Source: CATOSK01 sp963665735
Lineage (GTDB): Bacteria; Chloroflexota; Dehalococcoidia; Lucifugimonadales; UBA3495
Length of the DNA: 64,000 nucleotides
NCBI GenBank assembly: GCA_963665735.1
Contig: OY762444.1
Location: forward strand, 372,001-436,000
Direction: 5' to 3'
Part shown: positions 27,077 through 34,912 of the stretch, one piece after another
How positions within the stretch are numbered: position 1 is the stretch's first letter
How the letters are laid out: each line of letters begins with the position of its first letter
Made by a program: the position numbers and the translations under genes
The notes under the pieces: generated by a model
Database searches by the model: none
Told to the model about the DNA's origin: nothing
Seen by the model: only the letters and a program-made list of their open reading frames with translations

Positions 27077-27358
27077 ATGGTAACGTATGAAATCTTTATC
27101 GGAGCCATGTTTTCGATGTTGTTGTTGGGCGCCGGAGGTTTCTACTGGCTGATGTCCGAAATGCGGAAACTGCGGCAAGAAGTGCGCCAGGAAATCCGGG
27201 AACTTCGGGCTGAACTTCTCGCCGAATTTCGGTCAGAAATTCGTGCGGAAGCGGAGGAACGCCGCGCGGATACCCAGCGAATACTGGAAGCCCTTTACTT
27301 CCATCGCCACGATGACCAGGGAGCGGCGGTATTCTACCCGCCTCCCCCGGCGGACTGA
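27077..27358 (+). CDS. Small one-TM coiled-coil protein, copy 2
   Basis: This 93-residue paralogue has the same membrane helix (FIGAMFSMLLLGAGGFYWLM) and the same tail (ILEALYFHRHDDQGAAVFYP). A longer charged helix (residues 30-70, with RQEIRELRAELLAEFRSEI) lies between them. The start is ATG 27077; an open frame from 26972 is upstream padding. The DUF4268 gene follows after 47 bases. A membrane anchor with an exposed coiled coil and His/Asp-rich tail is all that can be said. Confidence 0.75.
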   Translation: MVTYEIFIGAMFSMLLLGAGGFYWLMSEMRKLRQEVRQEIRELRAELLAEFRSEIRAEAEERRADTQRILEALYFHRHDDQGAAVFYPPPPAD

Positions 27359-27405
27359 CCCAAACGGCGCAACAGCAACCCAAGCTCCCCGGCAAGGAAC
27401 CCGGC

Positions 27406-28398
27406 ATGACCACGCCGCAATTGGCCAAAATTGAGCGTTTGCCCGACTTGCGGGCCATCTGGCCCAACGAGGCGCAAAACTTCACCCCCTGGCTGGCCGA
27501 CAACCTGGCCGAGTTGGGCGAAGCTCTGGGCATGGACCTGGAATTGCAGCAGACCGAGGCCCCGGTGGGCGGCTATTCCCTGGACATCCTGGCGACCGAC
27601 CTGAACAGCAACCGCCCGGTCATCATCGAAAACCAGTTGGAGGCCACCGACCACACCCACCTGGGCCAGTTGCTTACCTACGCCGCCGGTTTCGACGCCG
27701 GAGCGATTGTTTGGGTAACCCGGGAGTTCCGCGACGAACACCGCCAAGCCCTGGACTGGCTGAACCAGCGCACCGGCGAGGATACCCAATTCTTTGGCGT
27801 GGTCGTCGAGTTGTGGCGAATCGCCGATTCCCCACCGGCCCCACACTTCACCCTGGCTGCCACCCCCAACGGCTGGCGCAAGCAGGCTGGTGGCACGGCA
27901 GTTACGCCGCCCGTCCCATCGGAACGCAGGGAAAAATACCGGGCCTTCTTCCAGCCCCTTTTCGATACGCTCCGGGATGAGCATAAATTTACCAACGCTC
28001 GCAAAGCCCAACCCCAAAGTTGGTACAACTTTTCTGCCGGTTACGGCCAGAGGCTCACTTACGGGGCCAATTTCACGGGGCAACGGCAAGCCCGCATAGA
28101 AGTGTATATTGACGGTGGCGATGCCGCTTGGAATACCCGGTTGCTGGGGCGTCTCGAAGTCCAAAAAGAAGAAATCGAACACGCCCTTGGGGAACTCGAT
28201 TGGCAACCAATGGAAAACAGCCGGGCTTGCCGCATCGCTCTGGACCGTCCGGGCTCCATTGACGACGATGAAGCCACCCTTGCCGAAATCCGGTCTTGGA
28301 TGGTTGCCAACTTGCTCAAATTCAAGCAGGTCTTTGGCCCCCGGTTGGCCGAGTTGGTTGACAGCGATTTTGACGACGCTGATGACGAAGAGGAATGA
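27406..28398 (+). CDS. DUF4268 protein with PD-(D/E)XK nuclease-like N-terminus
   Basis: The 330-residue protein has a putative nuclease core: GYSLDILATD (Asp60), PVIIENQLEATDHTHLGQLL (Glu75, Gln77) and the LGQLLTYAAG helix, matching the D...E-x-Q pattern of several DNA-repair and restriction nucleases. The C-terminal half (residues 190-310) is the DUF4268 part, ending in the acidic DSDFDDADDEEE. Such proteins occur near restriction and defence genes, but the local context is metabolic. Its stop overlaps the next start (ATGA), so the two are cotranscribed. Confidence 0.85.
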   Translation: MTTPQLAKIERLPDLRAIWPNEAQNFTPWLADNLAELGEALGMDLELQQTEAPVGGYSLDILATDLNSNRPVIIENQLEATDHTHLGQLLTYAAGFDAGAIVWVTREFRDEHRQALDWLNQRTGEDTQFFGVVVELWRIADSPPAPHFTLAATPNGWRKQAGGTAVTPPVPSERREKYRAFFQPLFDTLRDEHKFTNARKAQPQSWYNFSAGYGQRLTYGANFTGQRQARIEVYIDGGDAAWNTRLLGRLEVQKEEIEHALGELDWQPMENSRACRIALDRPGSIDDDEATLAEIRSWMVANLLKFKQVFGPRLAELVDSDFDDADDEEE

Positions 28399-29480
28399 GC
28401 AGCGAATCCGCCAACGACCACCCCGAAACCGTCAACGCTGAATGGGCCGATGTCTTCGAGGCCGTTGAGCATTGCTACCGGCTGGGCTGGACTGACGGCC
28501 TGCCGGTGGTTCCCCCCGCCGATTTTCGCGTGGCTCAATTCCTGGATACCGTCGGCCTTCCCGCGTCGGAAGTAATCGGCCAACTGCCGGAACGCCGCCG
28601 GGAAATCACCTGCGGCGTGGTGGCCGCCAACGCGGTCATGGCCGGCTGTCTCCCCGAATATATGCCTGTGGTGCTGGCCGCCGCCCGGGCCATGCTGGCC
28701 CCCGACTTCAACCTGGTCGGCCCGTCCTCCAGCCTGGGCGGGGCCGCCGTCCTGGTCATCGTCAACGGGCCGGTGGCCGCCCAACTGGACATCAACGCCC
28801 GCAACAACCTTTTCGGCCCCGGCAACCGGGCCAACGCCACCATCGGGCGGGCCATCCGGCTGATTCTGATGAACGCCTGCGCCGCCGTCCCCGGCCTCTT
28901 CGACCGCAGCGTCATCGGGCACCCCGGCAAATACACCTACTGCATCGCCGAAGCCGAGGCCGATACCCATTGGAATCCCCTGCACGTCGAGCGTGGCTTG
29001 ACCGCCCACGACAGCGCCGTGACCTTGTTCGCCGGCGAAGCGCCGCGACAAGTTCGGGCCATCGGCGACCCGGAGGCCATCCTGTTCTCCATCGCCGACA
29101 CCGCCGCAACTCTGGGAACCTCCCTGTCCACCGGCGGCTCCGTGGGCGACCGCTCCGCCGGCGTCCGCCAGGGCGAAATCGTCGTCACCATCGCCGGAGA
29201 CAGCGCCTTGTGGCGGGACTGGACCAAGGCCCAGGTGCGCGATTATCTTCATTCCCGTCTCCGCCGTTCCGTGGCCGACCTGAAACGCGCCCGGGTCATT
29301 CCCGGCGACGTGGAACCCGGCGACGATGCCCGCCTGGTTGACCTGGTTGCCGAACCCGACGACATCCTGGTGGTGTTCGCCGGCGGCGAGGAAGCCAATA
29401 TGTCCTCGGTAATCCCCAGTTGGGGGCCGAAGGTATCCTCCACCGCCGTTACCCGCCCCATACCGCCCCGCACGGGTTAA
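28395..29480 (+). CDS. Uncharacterised partner of the UGSC selenoprotein
   Basis: The 361-residue protein carries WTDGLPVVPPADFRVAQFL near residue 35 and ITCGVVAANAVMAGCLPEYM (residues 75-94, two Cys). A glycine-rich GPSSSLGGAAVLVIVNGPVA and the TGGSVGDRSAG segment follow. I do not know an assigned function. Its position 27 bases upstream of a UGSC selenoprotein suggests the two act as a complex or on one substrate; in my recollection similar pairs occur in marine and soil bacteria. The start ATG 28395 overlaps the DUF4268 stop. No signal peptide or clear membrane helix is present. Confidence 0.75.
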   Translation: MSSESANDHPETVNAEWADVFEAVEHCYRLGWTDGLPVVPPADFRVAQFLDTVGLPASEVIGQLPERRREITCGVVAANAVMAGCLPEYMPVVLAAARAMLAPDFNLVGPSSSLGGAAVLVIVNGPVAAQLDINARNNLFGPGNRANATIGRAIRLILMNACAAVPGLFDRSVIGHPGKYTYCIAEAEADTHWNPLHVERGLTAHDSAVTLFAGEAPRQVRAIGDPEAILFSIADTAATLGTSLSTGGSVGDRSAGVRQGEIVVTIAGDSALWRDWTKAQVRDYLHSRLRRSVADLKRARVIPGDVEPGDDARLVDLVAEPDDILVVFAGGEEANMSSVIPSWGPKVSSTAVTRPIPPRTG

Positions 29481-29507
29481 ACCCAAACAACGGGAGGCCA
29501 ACGCTTT

Positions 29508-30053
29508 ATGACAAGTTCCACCCGCCAGCAATATACCCTGGTCAACCCCACCACCGAGGCCGTAGCAGCCGCCTTTCAGGGCGCGCCCCGGCTGCCCTCC
29601 CTGGCCGGAACCCGCCTTGGCCTGATTGACGACAGCAAGCGCAACGCCGACGTGCTGCTGGAAGAGTTGGCCGAAGTCCTGCGTACCCGCTACGAGATTT
29701 CCGAAGTGCGCTGGCACCGCAAGCCCAGCGCCTCCCGTCCTGCCGACCCCGCCGCCGTCGCCGAGTTGGTTCGCGACTGCGATTCGGTAATCGTCGCCGT
29801 GGGTGATTGAGGGTCTTGCAGCGCGTGCAGTGTGCACGACGGCATCCACGTTGAGCAGGCCGGCATCCCCTCCGCAACCATTTGCACCGACCGTTTCACC
29901 CACACCGCCGGGGCTATGGCCCGGATGTGGGGCGCCCCCGACTACCCGACCATCTTCACCCAGCACCCCATCGAAAACCTGACCCGCGACGAAATCCGCC
30001 AGCGGGCCGGAGGTCTGGCTGCCCAGGTGGTTCAAGTCCTTACCGCCGGGTAA
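29508..30053 (+). CDS. UGSC-family selenoprotein (in-frame TGA at 29808 read as Sec)
   Basis: One continuous frame from ATG 29508 (GGGAGG upstream) to TAA 30053 is broken only by TGA at 29808-29810. The next codons, GGG TCT TGC, give the motif U-G-S-C, with Sec at residue 101 of 181. The protein continues SACSVHDGIHVEQAG, with protein-like codon use to the stop. A 6-bp hairpin CGTGCA-GTG-TGCACG lies at 29824-29838, 14 bases after the TGA and in the range of bacterial SECIS elements. UGSC (seleno)proteins are a recognised family of unknown reaction, likely a redox site through Sec101 and Cys104. An automatic gene call would stop at residue 100 and lose the C-terminal half. Confidence 0.9.
29811..29842 (+). 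promoter_or_regulatory. Putative bacterial SECIS hairpin
   Basis: The stem CGTGCA/TGCACG (29824-29838) has a GTG loop, which puts a G and a U in the apical loop as SelB recognition needs. It starts 14 bases downstream of the TGA. A 3-base loop is small for the class. Confidence 0.6.
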
Positions 30054-30075
30054 TCGCTGGCTACCGGAGAGCGCA

Positions 30076-30552
30076 ATGGCCCATCAGACCCGGCAACCCC
30101 GTTCCGCCCTGGAAAAAGTCAGGGACGTTCTGGTGGCCCTCATGGCCGCGGCGATACTGGCCCTGTGCGTCGTGGCGGCGGTCATGCTGCTCAACCTGTA
30201 CGCCCCCATCAAGCGGGCCGCGGACAACTTGGAAACCGCCTCGAAGTCGGCGGCGGTTGCATCGGACAACGCCGTTGCCATCACCAACGACGTTGGAGCG
30301 GCGGTGGACGACATAGCAACCGTCGCTGATAATTTGGCTGCCACTTCGGGCAGCATGGCGTCGGCGGCGCAACGGTTGAGCGAAGTATCCCAGGAAGTCA
30401 CGGCCTTGTCCGATGAAGTAACCGAAATTACGGCAGAATTGGCCGCCGCTTCCGGGGAAGTGTCCATCGCCGTCGCCGATACCCGGGAGCGTGTCGGTCA
30501 GCTGTTGGACGGCCTTGGCAGACTGCCGGGCATGGTCGGCGGCGGCAATTAA
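30076..30552 (+). CDS. Membrane-anchored coiled-coil protein, unknown
   Basis: A 158-residue protein from ATG 30076. A membrane helix (about 17-42, VLVALMAAAILALCVVAAVM) precedes a long Ala/Ser/Asp-rich helix with repeated NLETASKSAAVAS and NLAATSGSMASAAQRLSEV patterns. This resembles the coiled domain of chemoreceptor or methyl-accepting-like helices but has no recognised domain. The coil should face the periplasm or outside if the N-terminus is inside. The function is not known. It lies 22 bases after the selenoprotein. Confidence 0.7.
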   Translation: MAHQTRQPRSALEKVRDVLVALMAAAILALCVVAAVMLLNLYAPIKRAADNLETASKSAAVASDNAVAITNDVGAAVDDIATVADNLAATSGSMASAAQRLSEVSQEVTALSDEVTEITAELAAASGEVSIAVADTRERVGQLLDGLGRLPGMVGGGN

Positions 30553-30569
30553 ATCCCGCCCCGGCCCAA

Positions 30570-30753
30570 GGTCTTTCGATTTCCCAACCACCCGTGGATA
30601 TGTAATTCTGAGCAAAGCGAAGAATCTAAAATTCTTGCCTTCCCCAACCCTGCCCTGAGCATAGCCGAAGGGGTCGCCTTACCCATAGAATGTTAGACCC
30701 TTCCCTTCGTTCAGGATAACAATGGGGTGGTCGGCGCAACAACCAAAAGACCC
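30570..30753 (+). mobile_element. Family C MITE-like element
   Basis: The element begins GGTCTTTCGATTT and ends AACCAAAAGACC. Inside are TAATTCTGAGCAAAGCGAAG and CCCTTCCCTTCGTTCAGGAT. It fills most of the non-coding interval before the Trm112-like gene and has no coding capacity. Confidence 0.65.
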
Positions 30754-30792
30754 TGCGGGCCGGCCCTTGCCCGGTGACAACTTGTTGAAACC

Positions 30793-30990
30793 TTAATCGT
30801 TGGCCCCGGCCTCCCGCAGTTGCGGCGGCAGCAGGTTGGGAATGCTGTCCTCTATGGGATAGCTTTCCGGGCAGCGGGCGCATTCCAACGACCCCTCAAC
30901 TACTTCGTCTCCTTCTTCCAGGCCGACCAGCAACTCCAAACTGCGCTTGCACACCGGGCAGACCAGAATTTCCATTAACTCCCTTTTCAA
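30793..30990 (-). CDS. Trm112-like zinc-binding protein
   Basis: A 65-residue Trm112 domain: EILVCPVCKRSLELL and GSLECARCPESYPIEDSIP supply four zinc-ligand cysteines. Trm112 proteins activate methyltransferases in eukaryotes and archaea; bacterial versions are often called YcaR-like and their partner is unknown. The start is TTG 30990 with GGGAGG upstream; ATG 30975 is possible but worse placed. It ends before the family C element. Confidence 0.85.
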   Translation of the reverse strand: MKRELMEILVCPVCKRSLELLVGLEEGDEVVEGSLECARCPESYPIEDSIPNLLPPQLREAGAND

Positions 30991-31032
30991 CTTGTCCTCC
31001 CGTTGATTTCGTTGTTGGGACGCCGGTTATCG

Positions 31033-31503
31033 CTATCCGCCGGCCCGGTACAGTTCCGGCAGCAGCCCGGCCAGACCTATGACGATGACTCCGGCCACCA
31101 GGATGGCCGTCGGGCCGGTCAACTCCCGTTTGAGCCGGGCCAGCCGGCCCATTTCCTCCGGCGGCCCCGCCCTACGCCGGCGCAGCAGCAACGCCAGGGC
31201 AAAGGTGTAAATGGCGATGGCAACCTTCAAGGCCAGTACCGCCACGTAAGCCGTCGGCACGTTGGGCGCGGTCAGTTGCGACGCGCCCAGGATGATTCCG
31301 GTCACAATCAACACCACGATGGCGGTGTTGACCAGTCCCCTAAACTCGGCGCCAATTGCCTGGTGCACCTCGCCGCCGACGGGAGCGCGCCGGAAGGCCG
31401 GCCGCAGCACCAACAGGTAGAACATCCCGCCGCCTACCCAGGCCACCGCCCCCAAAGCGTGCGCCCAGCGAATCGCCACCAGCAGCCAGTCCAGGACTTC
31501 CAA
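31033..31503 (-). CDS. CopD-like four-helix membrane protein
   Basis: A 156-residue protein with four hydrophobic helices, starting with LDWLLVAIRWAHALGAVAWVGGGMF (His14). This pattern is seen in CopD/PcoD copper-resistance membrane domains and in DUF2269-like cytochrome-related proteins. It may bind heme or copper; neither is proven by the motifs. The start is TTG 31503, two bases after the TlpA stop, so the two form a transcription unit with a redox or metal theme. Confidence 0.7.
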   Translation of the reverse strand: MEVLDWLLVAIRWAHALGAVAWVGGGMFYLLVLRPAFRRAPVGGEVHQAIGAEFRGLVNTAIVVLIVTGIILGASQLTAPNVPTAYVAVLALKVAIAIYTFALALLLRRRRAGPPEEMGRLARLKRELTGPTAILVAGVIVIGLAGLLPELYRAGG

Positions 31504-31505
31504 GC

Positions 31506-32018
31506 CTACCCCGCGCCCATATCCGCCAGGACGCCGCTGATGGTTTCCAGGTCCAGGTTGCTAATGTGAACCCGAAAAACCCGCCCTTCCCGATTGATGA
31601 AGTAGGTAGTCGGAAAAAACTCTACCTCATAGGATTTAGCCACAGTCCCCCCCGGGTCAACGGCGAAATCGAAGGTCAACCCCAAATCCGCCACGAACTC
31701 CCGCGCGTCCTGCTCCGAGTCAAACCCCATCGGCACGAACAGCCCCAGGAATTTCACGTTCTGCCCCGCCGACTCCCGCCAGGCCAATTCAAAATGCGGC
31801 ATTTCCTCCCGGCAGGGCGTACAGGACGGATACCAGAAGTTGACCACCACCGCGTTGCGGCCCGCCTCCTCCGACAACTGGAACGGTTCCCCATCGAAAA
31901 GAGTCACCTGGAAATCGGCGGCGGGTTCCAGCCGCGCGCACCCGCCAACCAGCAACAACAAAGCCAGGCCGGCCAAGACTAACAACCGGAAACGGGGAAG
32001 ACTTACGAAATACAGCAC
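31506..32018 (-). CDS. TlpA-family thiol-disulfide oxidoreductase lipoprotein
   Basis: A 170-residue extracytoplasmic thioredoxin-fold protein. Residues 10-26 are a signal helix ending in the lipobox VGGC (Cys27). The active site is WYPSCTPC (Cys66, Cys69), and the cis-proline is in FFPTTYF. It probably reduces disulfides in apocytochromes or metal-centre precursors. The start GTG 32018 is chosen because the signal peptide begins directly after it. It is paired with the CopD-like gene. Confidence 0.9.
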   Translation of the reverse strand: MLYFVSLPRFRLLVLAGLALLLLVGGCARLEPAADFQVTLFDGEPFQLSEEAGRNAVVVNFWYPSCTPCREEMPHFELAWRESAGQNVKFLGLFVPMGFDSEQDAREFVADLGLTFDFAVDPGGTVAKSYEVEFFPTTYFINREGRVFRVHISNLDLETISGVLADMGAG

Positions 32019-32114
32019 AGCGCGACGGGAACGGCAATTCTCAAAACCCTTGCAATTCTAAACACCGCCGCCGGCCCGGTCAATGTGAACTCTACCACGT
32101 AACGCTGAACGAAA

Positions 32115-32151
32115 ACCCGTCATTCCGGCGAAGGCCGGAATCCAGAATACC
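32115..32151 (+). repeat. Family B palindromic repeat
   Basis: CCCGTCATTCCGGCGAAGGC, then CGGAATCCAG, in the 322-base gap between tlpA and the SDR gene. Confidence 0.85.
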
Positions 32152-32183
32152 CCAATACCCAACTACCTCCCTTGCCGCAAGAA

Positions 32184-32224
32184 AATCCCCTCCCCCTGGT
32201 AGGGGGAGGGTTAGGGAGGGGGTA
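32184..32224 (+). repeat. Family A G-rich hairpin repeat
   Basis: Identical core to the copy at 24733 with a GGGTTAGGGAGGGGG tail, 33 bases after the family B copy. Nothing else is seen in this gap. Confidence 0.85.
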
Positions 32225-32340
32225 ATCCTGCCACCGACTCCCTCACATACAAGCCGGGAAACGCGCCCGGCCCTTGTGACTGCCCCGCATAACCCGTTAC
32301 AATCGCCGCAAACGGCGGCCAAAACCGAGCGAGGGTGATT

Positions 32341-33093
32341 ATGCGGCTGGAAGGCAAAGTAGCGTTGATTAGCGGCGGGGCCAGAGGTCAGGGGGCGGTG
32401 GAGGCCCGCCTCTTCGCCGGCGAAGGGGCCAAGGTGGTTATCGGCGACATCCTGGAAGACGAAGGCCGTCAACTGGAAGCGGAAATCAACGAACTCGGCG
32501 GCAGTTGCGTTTTCGTCAACCTGGACGTTACCAGCGAAGACGATTGGCAAAACGCGGTCAACATCGCCGTAGAACGATTCGGCAAGCTGGACGTGCTGGT
32601 CAACAACGCCGGCATCTTCCGCCTGGGTCTGGTTGAGGAAACGTCCACCGAGCTTTGGGACGAAATCATGGACATCAATAGCAAGGGCGTTTTCCTTGGC
32701 ACCAAGGCCGCCATACCGGAGATGCGCAAGGCCGGCGGCGGTTCCATCGTCAACATCTCTTCCGTCGCCGGACTCATCGGCTCCCACTACTCCGCCGCCT
32801 ACACCGCCTCCAAGGGGGCCGTGCGGCTGCTCACCAAGTCCACCGCCGTCCAGTACGCCAAGGAAGGAATCCGCGCCAACTCCATTCACCCCGGCGTGAT
32901 TGAAACCCCCATGACCGCCGGCAACCTGCTGGCCGACGAGGAGGCCCGCCAGCGCACCATCGCCCGTCATCCCCTGGGACGCTACGGCCAACCCGAAGAC
33001 GTGGCTTATGGTGCGCTCTTCCTGGCCTCCGACGAATCTTCCTTTATGACCGGCAGCGAACTGGTTATTGACGGCGGCCTGACCGCCCAATAA
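32341..33093 (+). CDS. Short-chain dehydrogenase/reductase
   Basis: A 250-residue classical SDR. The cofactor loop is SGGARGQG (residues 11-18), NNAG is at 88-91, and the catalytic set is Ser140/141, Tyr154 and Lys158 (YTASK). LDVTSEDDW suggests NAD preference, since Asp36 in the second strand is typical of NAD users. I chose ATG 32341 (GAGGG upstream) over GTG 32335. The substrate is unknown; the Phe/Leu-rich C-terminal half resembles 3-alpha(or 20-beta)-hydroxysteroid-dehydrogenase-type SDRs. Confidence 0.9.
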   Translation: MRLEGKVALISGGARGQGAVEARLFAGEGAKVVIGDILEDEGRQLEAEINELGGSCVFVNLDVTSEDDWQNAVNIAVERFGKLDVLVNNAGIFRLGLVEETSTELWDEIMDINSKGVFLGTKAAIPEMRKAGGGSIVNISSVAGLIGSHYSAAYTASKGAVRLLTKSTAVQYAKEGIRANSIHPGVIETPMTAGNLLADEEARQRTIARHPLGRYGQPEDVAYGALFLASDESSFMTGSELVIDGGLTAQ

Positions 33094-33102
33094 CCCCGCC
33101 GA

Positions 33103-34860
33103 CTACCGGCCCATCGCGTACCCGTCCCGGCGCAAGTCCGCCCCGGCGAAAAGCGCGCCCCGTTCCCGGTCAATCTCAATGCCGCACAGGGCGCCCATGC
33201 GGGGCGTCCAATCGTTCCAGACCTCAACGTCGTGGCCCCGTTTCCGCAGACCGTCCACCGTTGCGTCGTCAATGCGTCCTTCCGCACCCACCAAACCGAG
33301 GTAATAAGCGTGGGGCCAGAAGGAATTGGGGAAACTCCAGGTGGACACCCGCGGCGCTTCCACCGCCTGCTGCACGTCCATGTCGAACTCGACCACGTTC
33401 AGGAACATCTGCGTCATGGACTGGCATTGCACGTCGCCGGCCGGCGTTCCGAAGGGCATCCACAGTTTGCCGTCCTTGAAGGCCATCGCCGGGTTGGGCG
33501 TCAACCGGGGCCGCTTGCCCGGGGCCAACGCCGCCGGATGGTCCGGGTCCAGCCAGCTTTGCGAACCGCGGGCCGACACCACAAACCCCAGCCCCGTCAC
33601 GGTGGGCGACCCGGCGATACCGTCGCTGGGCGTGGCGGAAAAAGCGTTGCCCCAACGGTCAACCGTGCAGATATAGCTGGTGTCCGGCTCCATCGCCCCG
33701 GCCACCGGCGCCGGCTGGCGATACTTGGCCTCCGGGCGCGGCCCGGCTTGGTAACTCCACGGGTCTCCCGCCGCCGGCATTCCGGGGCAGGCCCTTTGAT
33801 GGTCAATCATACTCCGCCGGCCGGCCCCGTAATCCGGGTTCAGCAATCCGGCCATTGGCACGTCAACGAAGTCCGGGTCACCGTAGTAGGCATCCCGGTC
33901 AGCGTAGGCCAGTTTCAACGCCTCAATCACCGTGTGCAGGTAGTCCACGCTGTTATGGCCCATCCCCCGCAGGTCGCACCCTTCCAGGATGCTCAGCGTT
34001 TGCAAAGTCACCGGCCCCTGGCACCACGTCCCGCAGGTGTAAACGTCAATCCCCTTGTAGTTCACCGTCGGGGGTTGGTCAACGCCTACCTGGAAAGCGG
34101 CCAGGTCTTCTTTCGACAGCAGTCCGCCTTCCTGCTGGATGAAGTCGGCCATTTCCCCGGCGATGTCGCCCTGGTAGAAGAAGTCCCGCGCCGCCTGAAT
34201 CGCCCCTTCCCGGCCCTGGCCGGCGTTGTCGCGCTCGACTTCTATCAACCGTCGGAAAGTCCGCCCCAGGTCTTTCTGCACCAGAACGTCACCGATGCCC
34301 AAGGGCTTGCCGTCCCTGAAAAACACCGCCACGGTGCTGGGCCATTTGGCGACTTCCCCGCCGGCGTGGATTAGTTTATCGGCCTCCCGTTCCAAGGCCC
34401 GGTGCAGGGATTCGGGGACGGGAAAGCCCCCTTCGGCAATTTCCAACGCCGGCGTAACGACTTGCTCAAAGGTCATGGTTCCGTACAGTTTCAACGCCGT
34501 CAGCCAACCGTCGGCGGCTGCCGGTGTCACCGTCCGCAGCACTCCCGGCGGCAGCTTGCCGTCGTGGTTGCGATTGAAATAGTCAATGCTGGCGGCTTGC
34601 GGCCAACGCCCCAACCCGCTGATGCTGACCGTTTCGTCCTTGCCCGCATCGTGAACGATGATGGGCGCAACACCCCCCAGGCTGGTGTATTGGGGCAGCG
34701 TGACGTTCAGGGTCAGCCCGGCGGCTACCCCGGCGTCGGTGGCGTTGCCACCCTGCTCCAAAATCCGGTAAGCCGCGGCGGTAGCCAGGTAATGGCCGGT
34801 GGAGGCCATGTGCGTGGTTCCGGTTATCAGGGGACGGTATGACCGCAATCCAAGGGCCAT
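33103..34860 (-). CDS. Gamma-glutamyltransferase family protein
   Basis: A 585-residue Ntn-hydrolase precursor. Autocleavage should occur before Thr394 in MEPDTSYICTVDRWGN, yielding large and small subunits. The GSPTVTGLGFVVSARGSQSW and PRLTPNPAMAFKDG segments are family-typical. There is no signal peptide, so it is probably cytosolic, as in the GGT-like hydrolases of Chloroflexota and Actinobacteria. It may act on gamma-glutamyl amides or cephalosporin-like acyl amides rather than glutathione. The start ATG 34860 has GGAGG upstream. Confidence 0.92.
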   Translation of the reverse strand: MALGLRSYRPLITGTTHMASTGHYLATAAAYRILEQGGNATDAGVAAGLTLNVTLPQYTSLGGVAPIIVHDAGKDETVSISGLGRWPQAASIDYFNRNHDGKLPPGVLRTVTPAAADGWLTALKLYGTMTFEQVVTPALEIAEGGFPVPESLHRALEREADKLIHAGGEVAKWPSTVAVFFRDGKPLGIGDVLVQKDLGRTFRRLIEVERDNAGQGREGAIQAARDFFYQGDIAGEMADFIQQEGGLLSKEDLAAFQVGVDQPPTVNYKGIDVYTCGTWCQGPVTLQTLSILEGCDLRGMGHNSVDYLHTVIEALKLAYADRDAYYGDPDFVDVPMAGLLNPDYGAGRRSMIDHQRACPGMPAAGDPWSYQAGPRPEAKYRQPAPVAGAMEPDTSYICTVDRWGNAFSATPSDGIAGSPTVTGLGFVVSARGSQSWLDPDHPAALAPGKRPRLTPNPAMAFKDGKLWMPFGTPAGDVQCQSMTQMFLNVVEFDMDVQQAVEAPRVSTWSFPNSFWPHAYYLGLVGAEGRIDDATVDGLRKRGHDVEVWNDWTPRMGALCGIEIDRERGALFAGADLRRDGYAMGR

Positions 34861-34912
34861 GTTGCACCTCCAAATTCAGAAAAGGCCGGGGTAATCTTGG
34901 GAATCCTCGCCG

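Noticed and set aside
29508..29810. Reading the first half as a complete 100-residue gene
   Set aside because: It would leave a conserved-looking 80-residue tail without start or ribosome-binding site; the UGSC reading explains both.
28059..30035. Very long open frame on the minus strand across the selenoprotein region
   Set aside because: Its residues are a Gly/Val/His/Gln-rich shadow of the plus-strand genes, with no domain, and it crosses four genes with better codon use.
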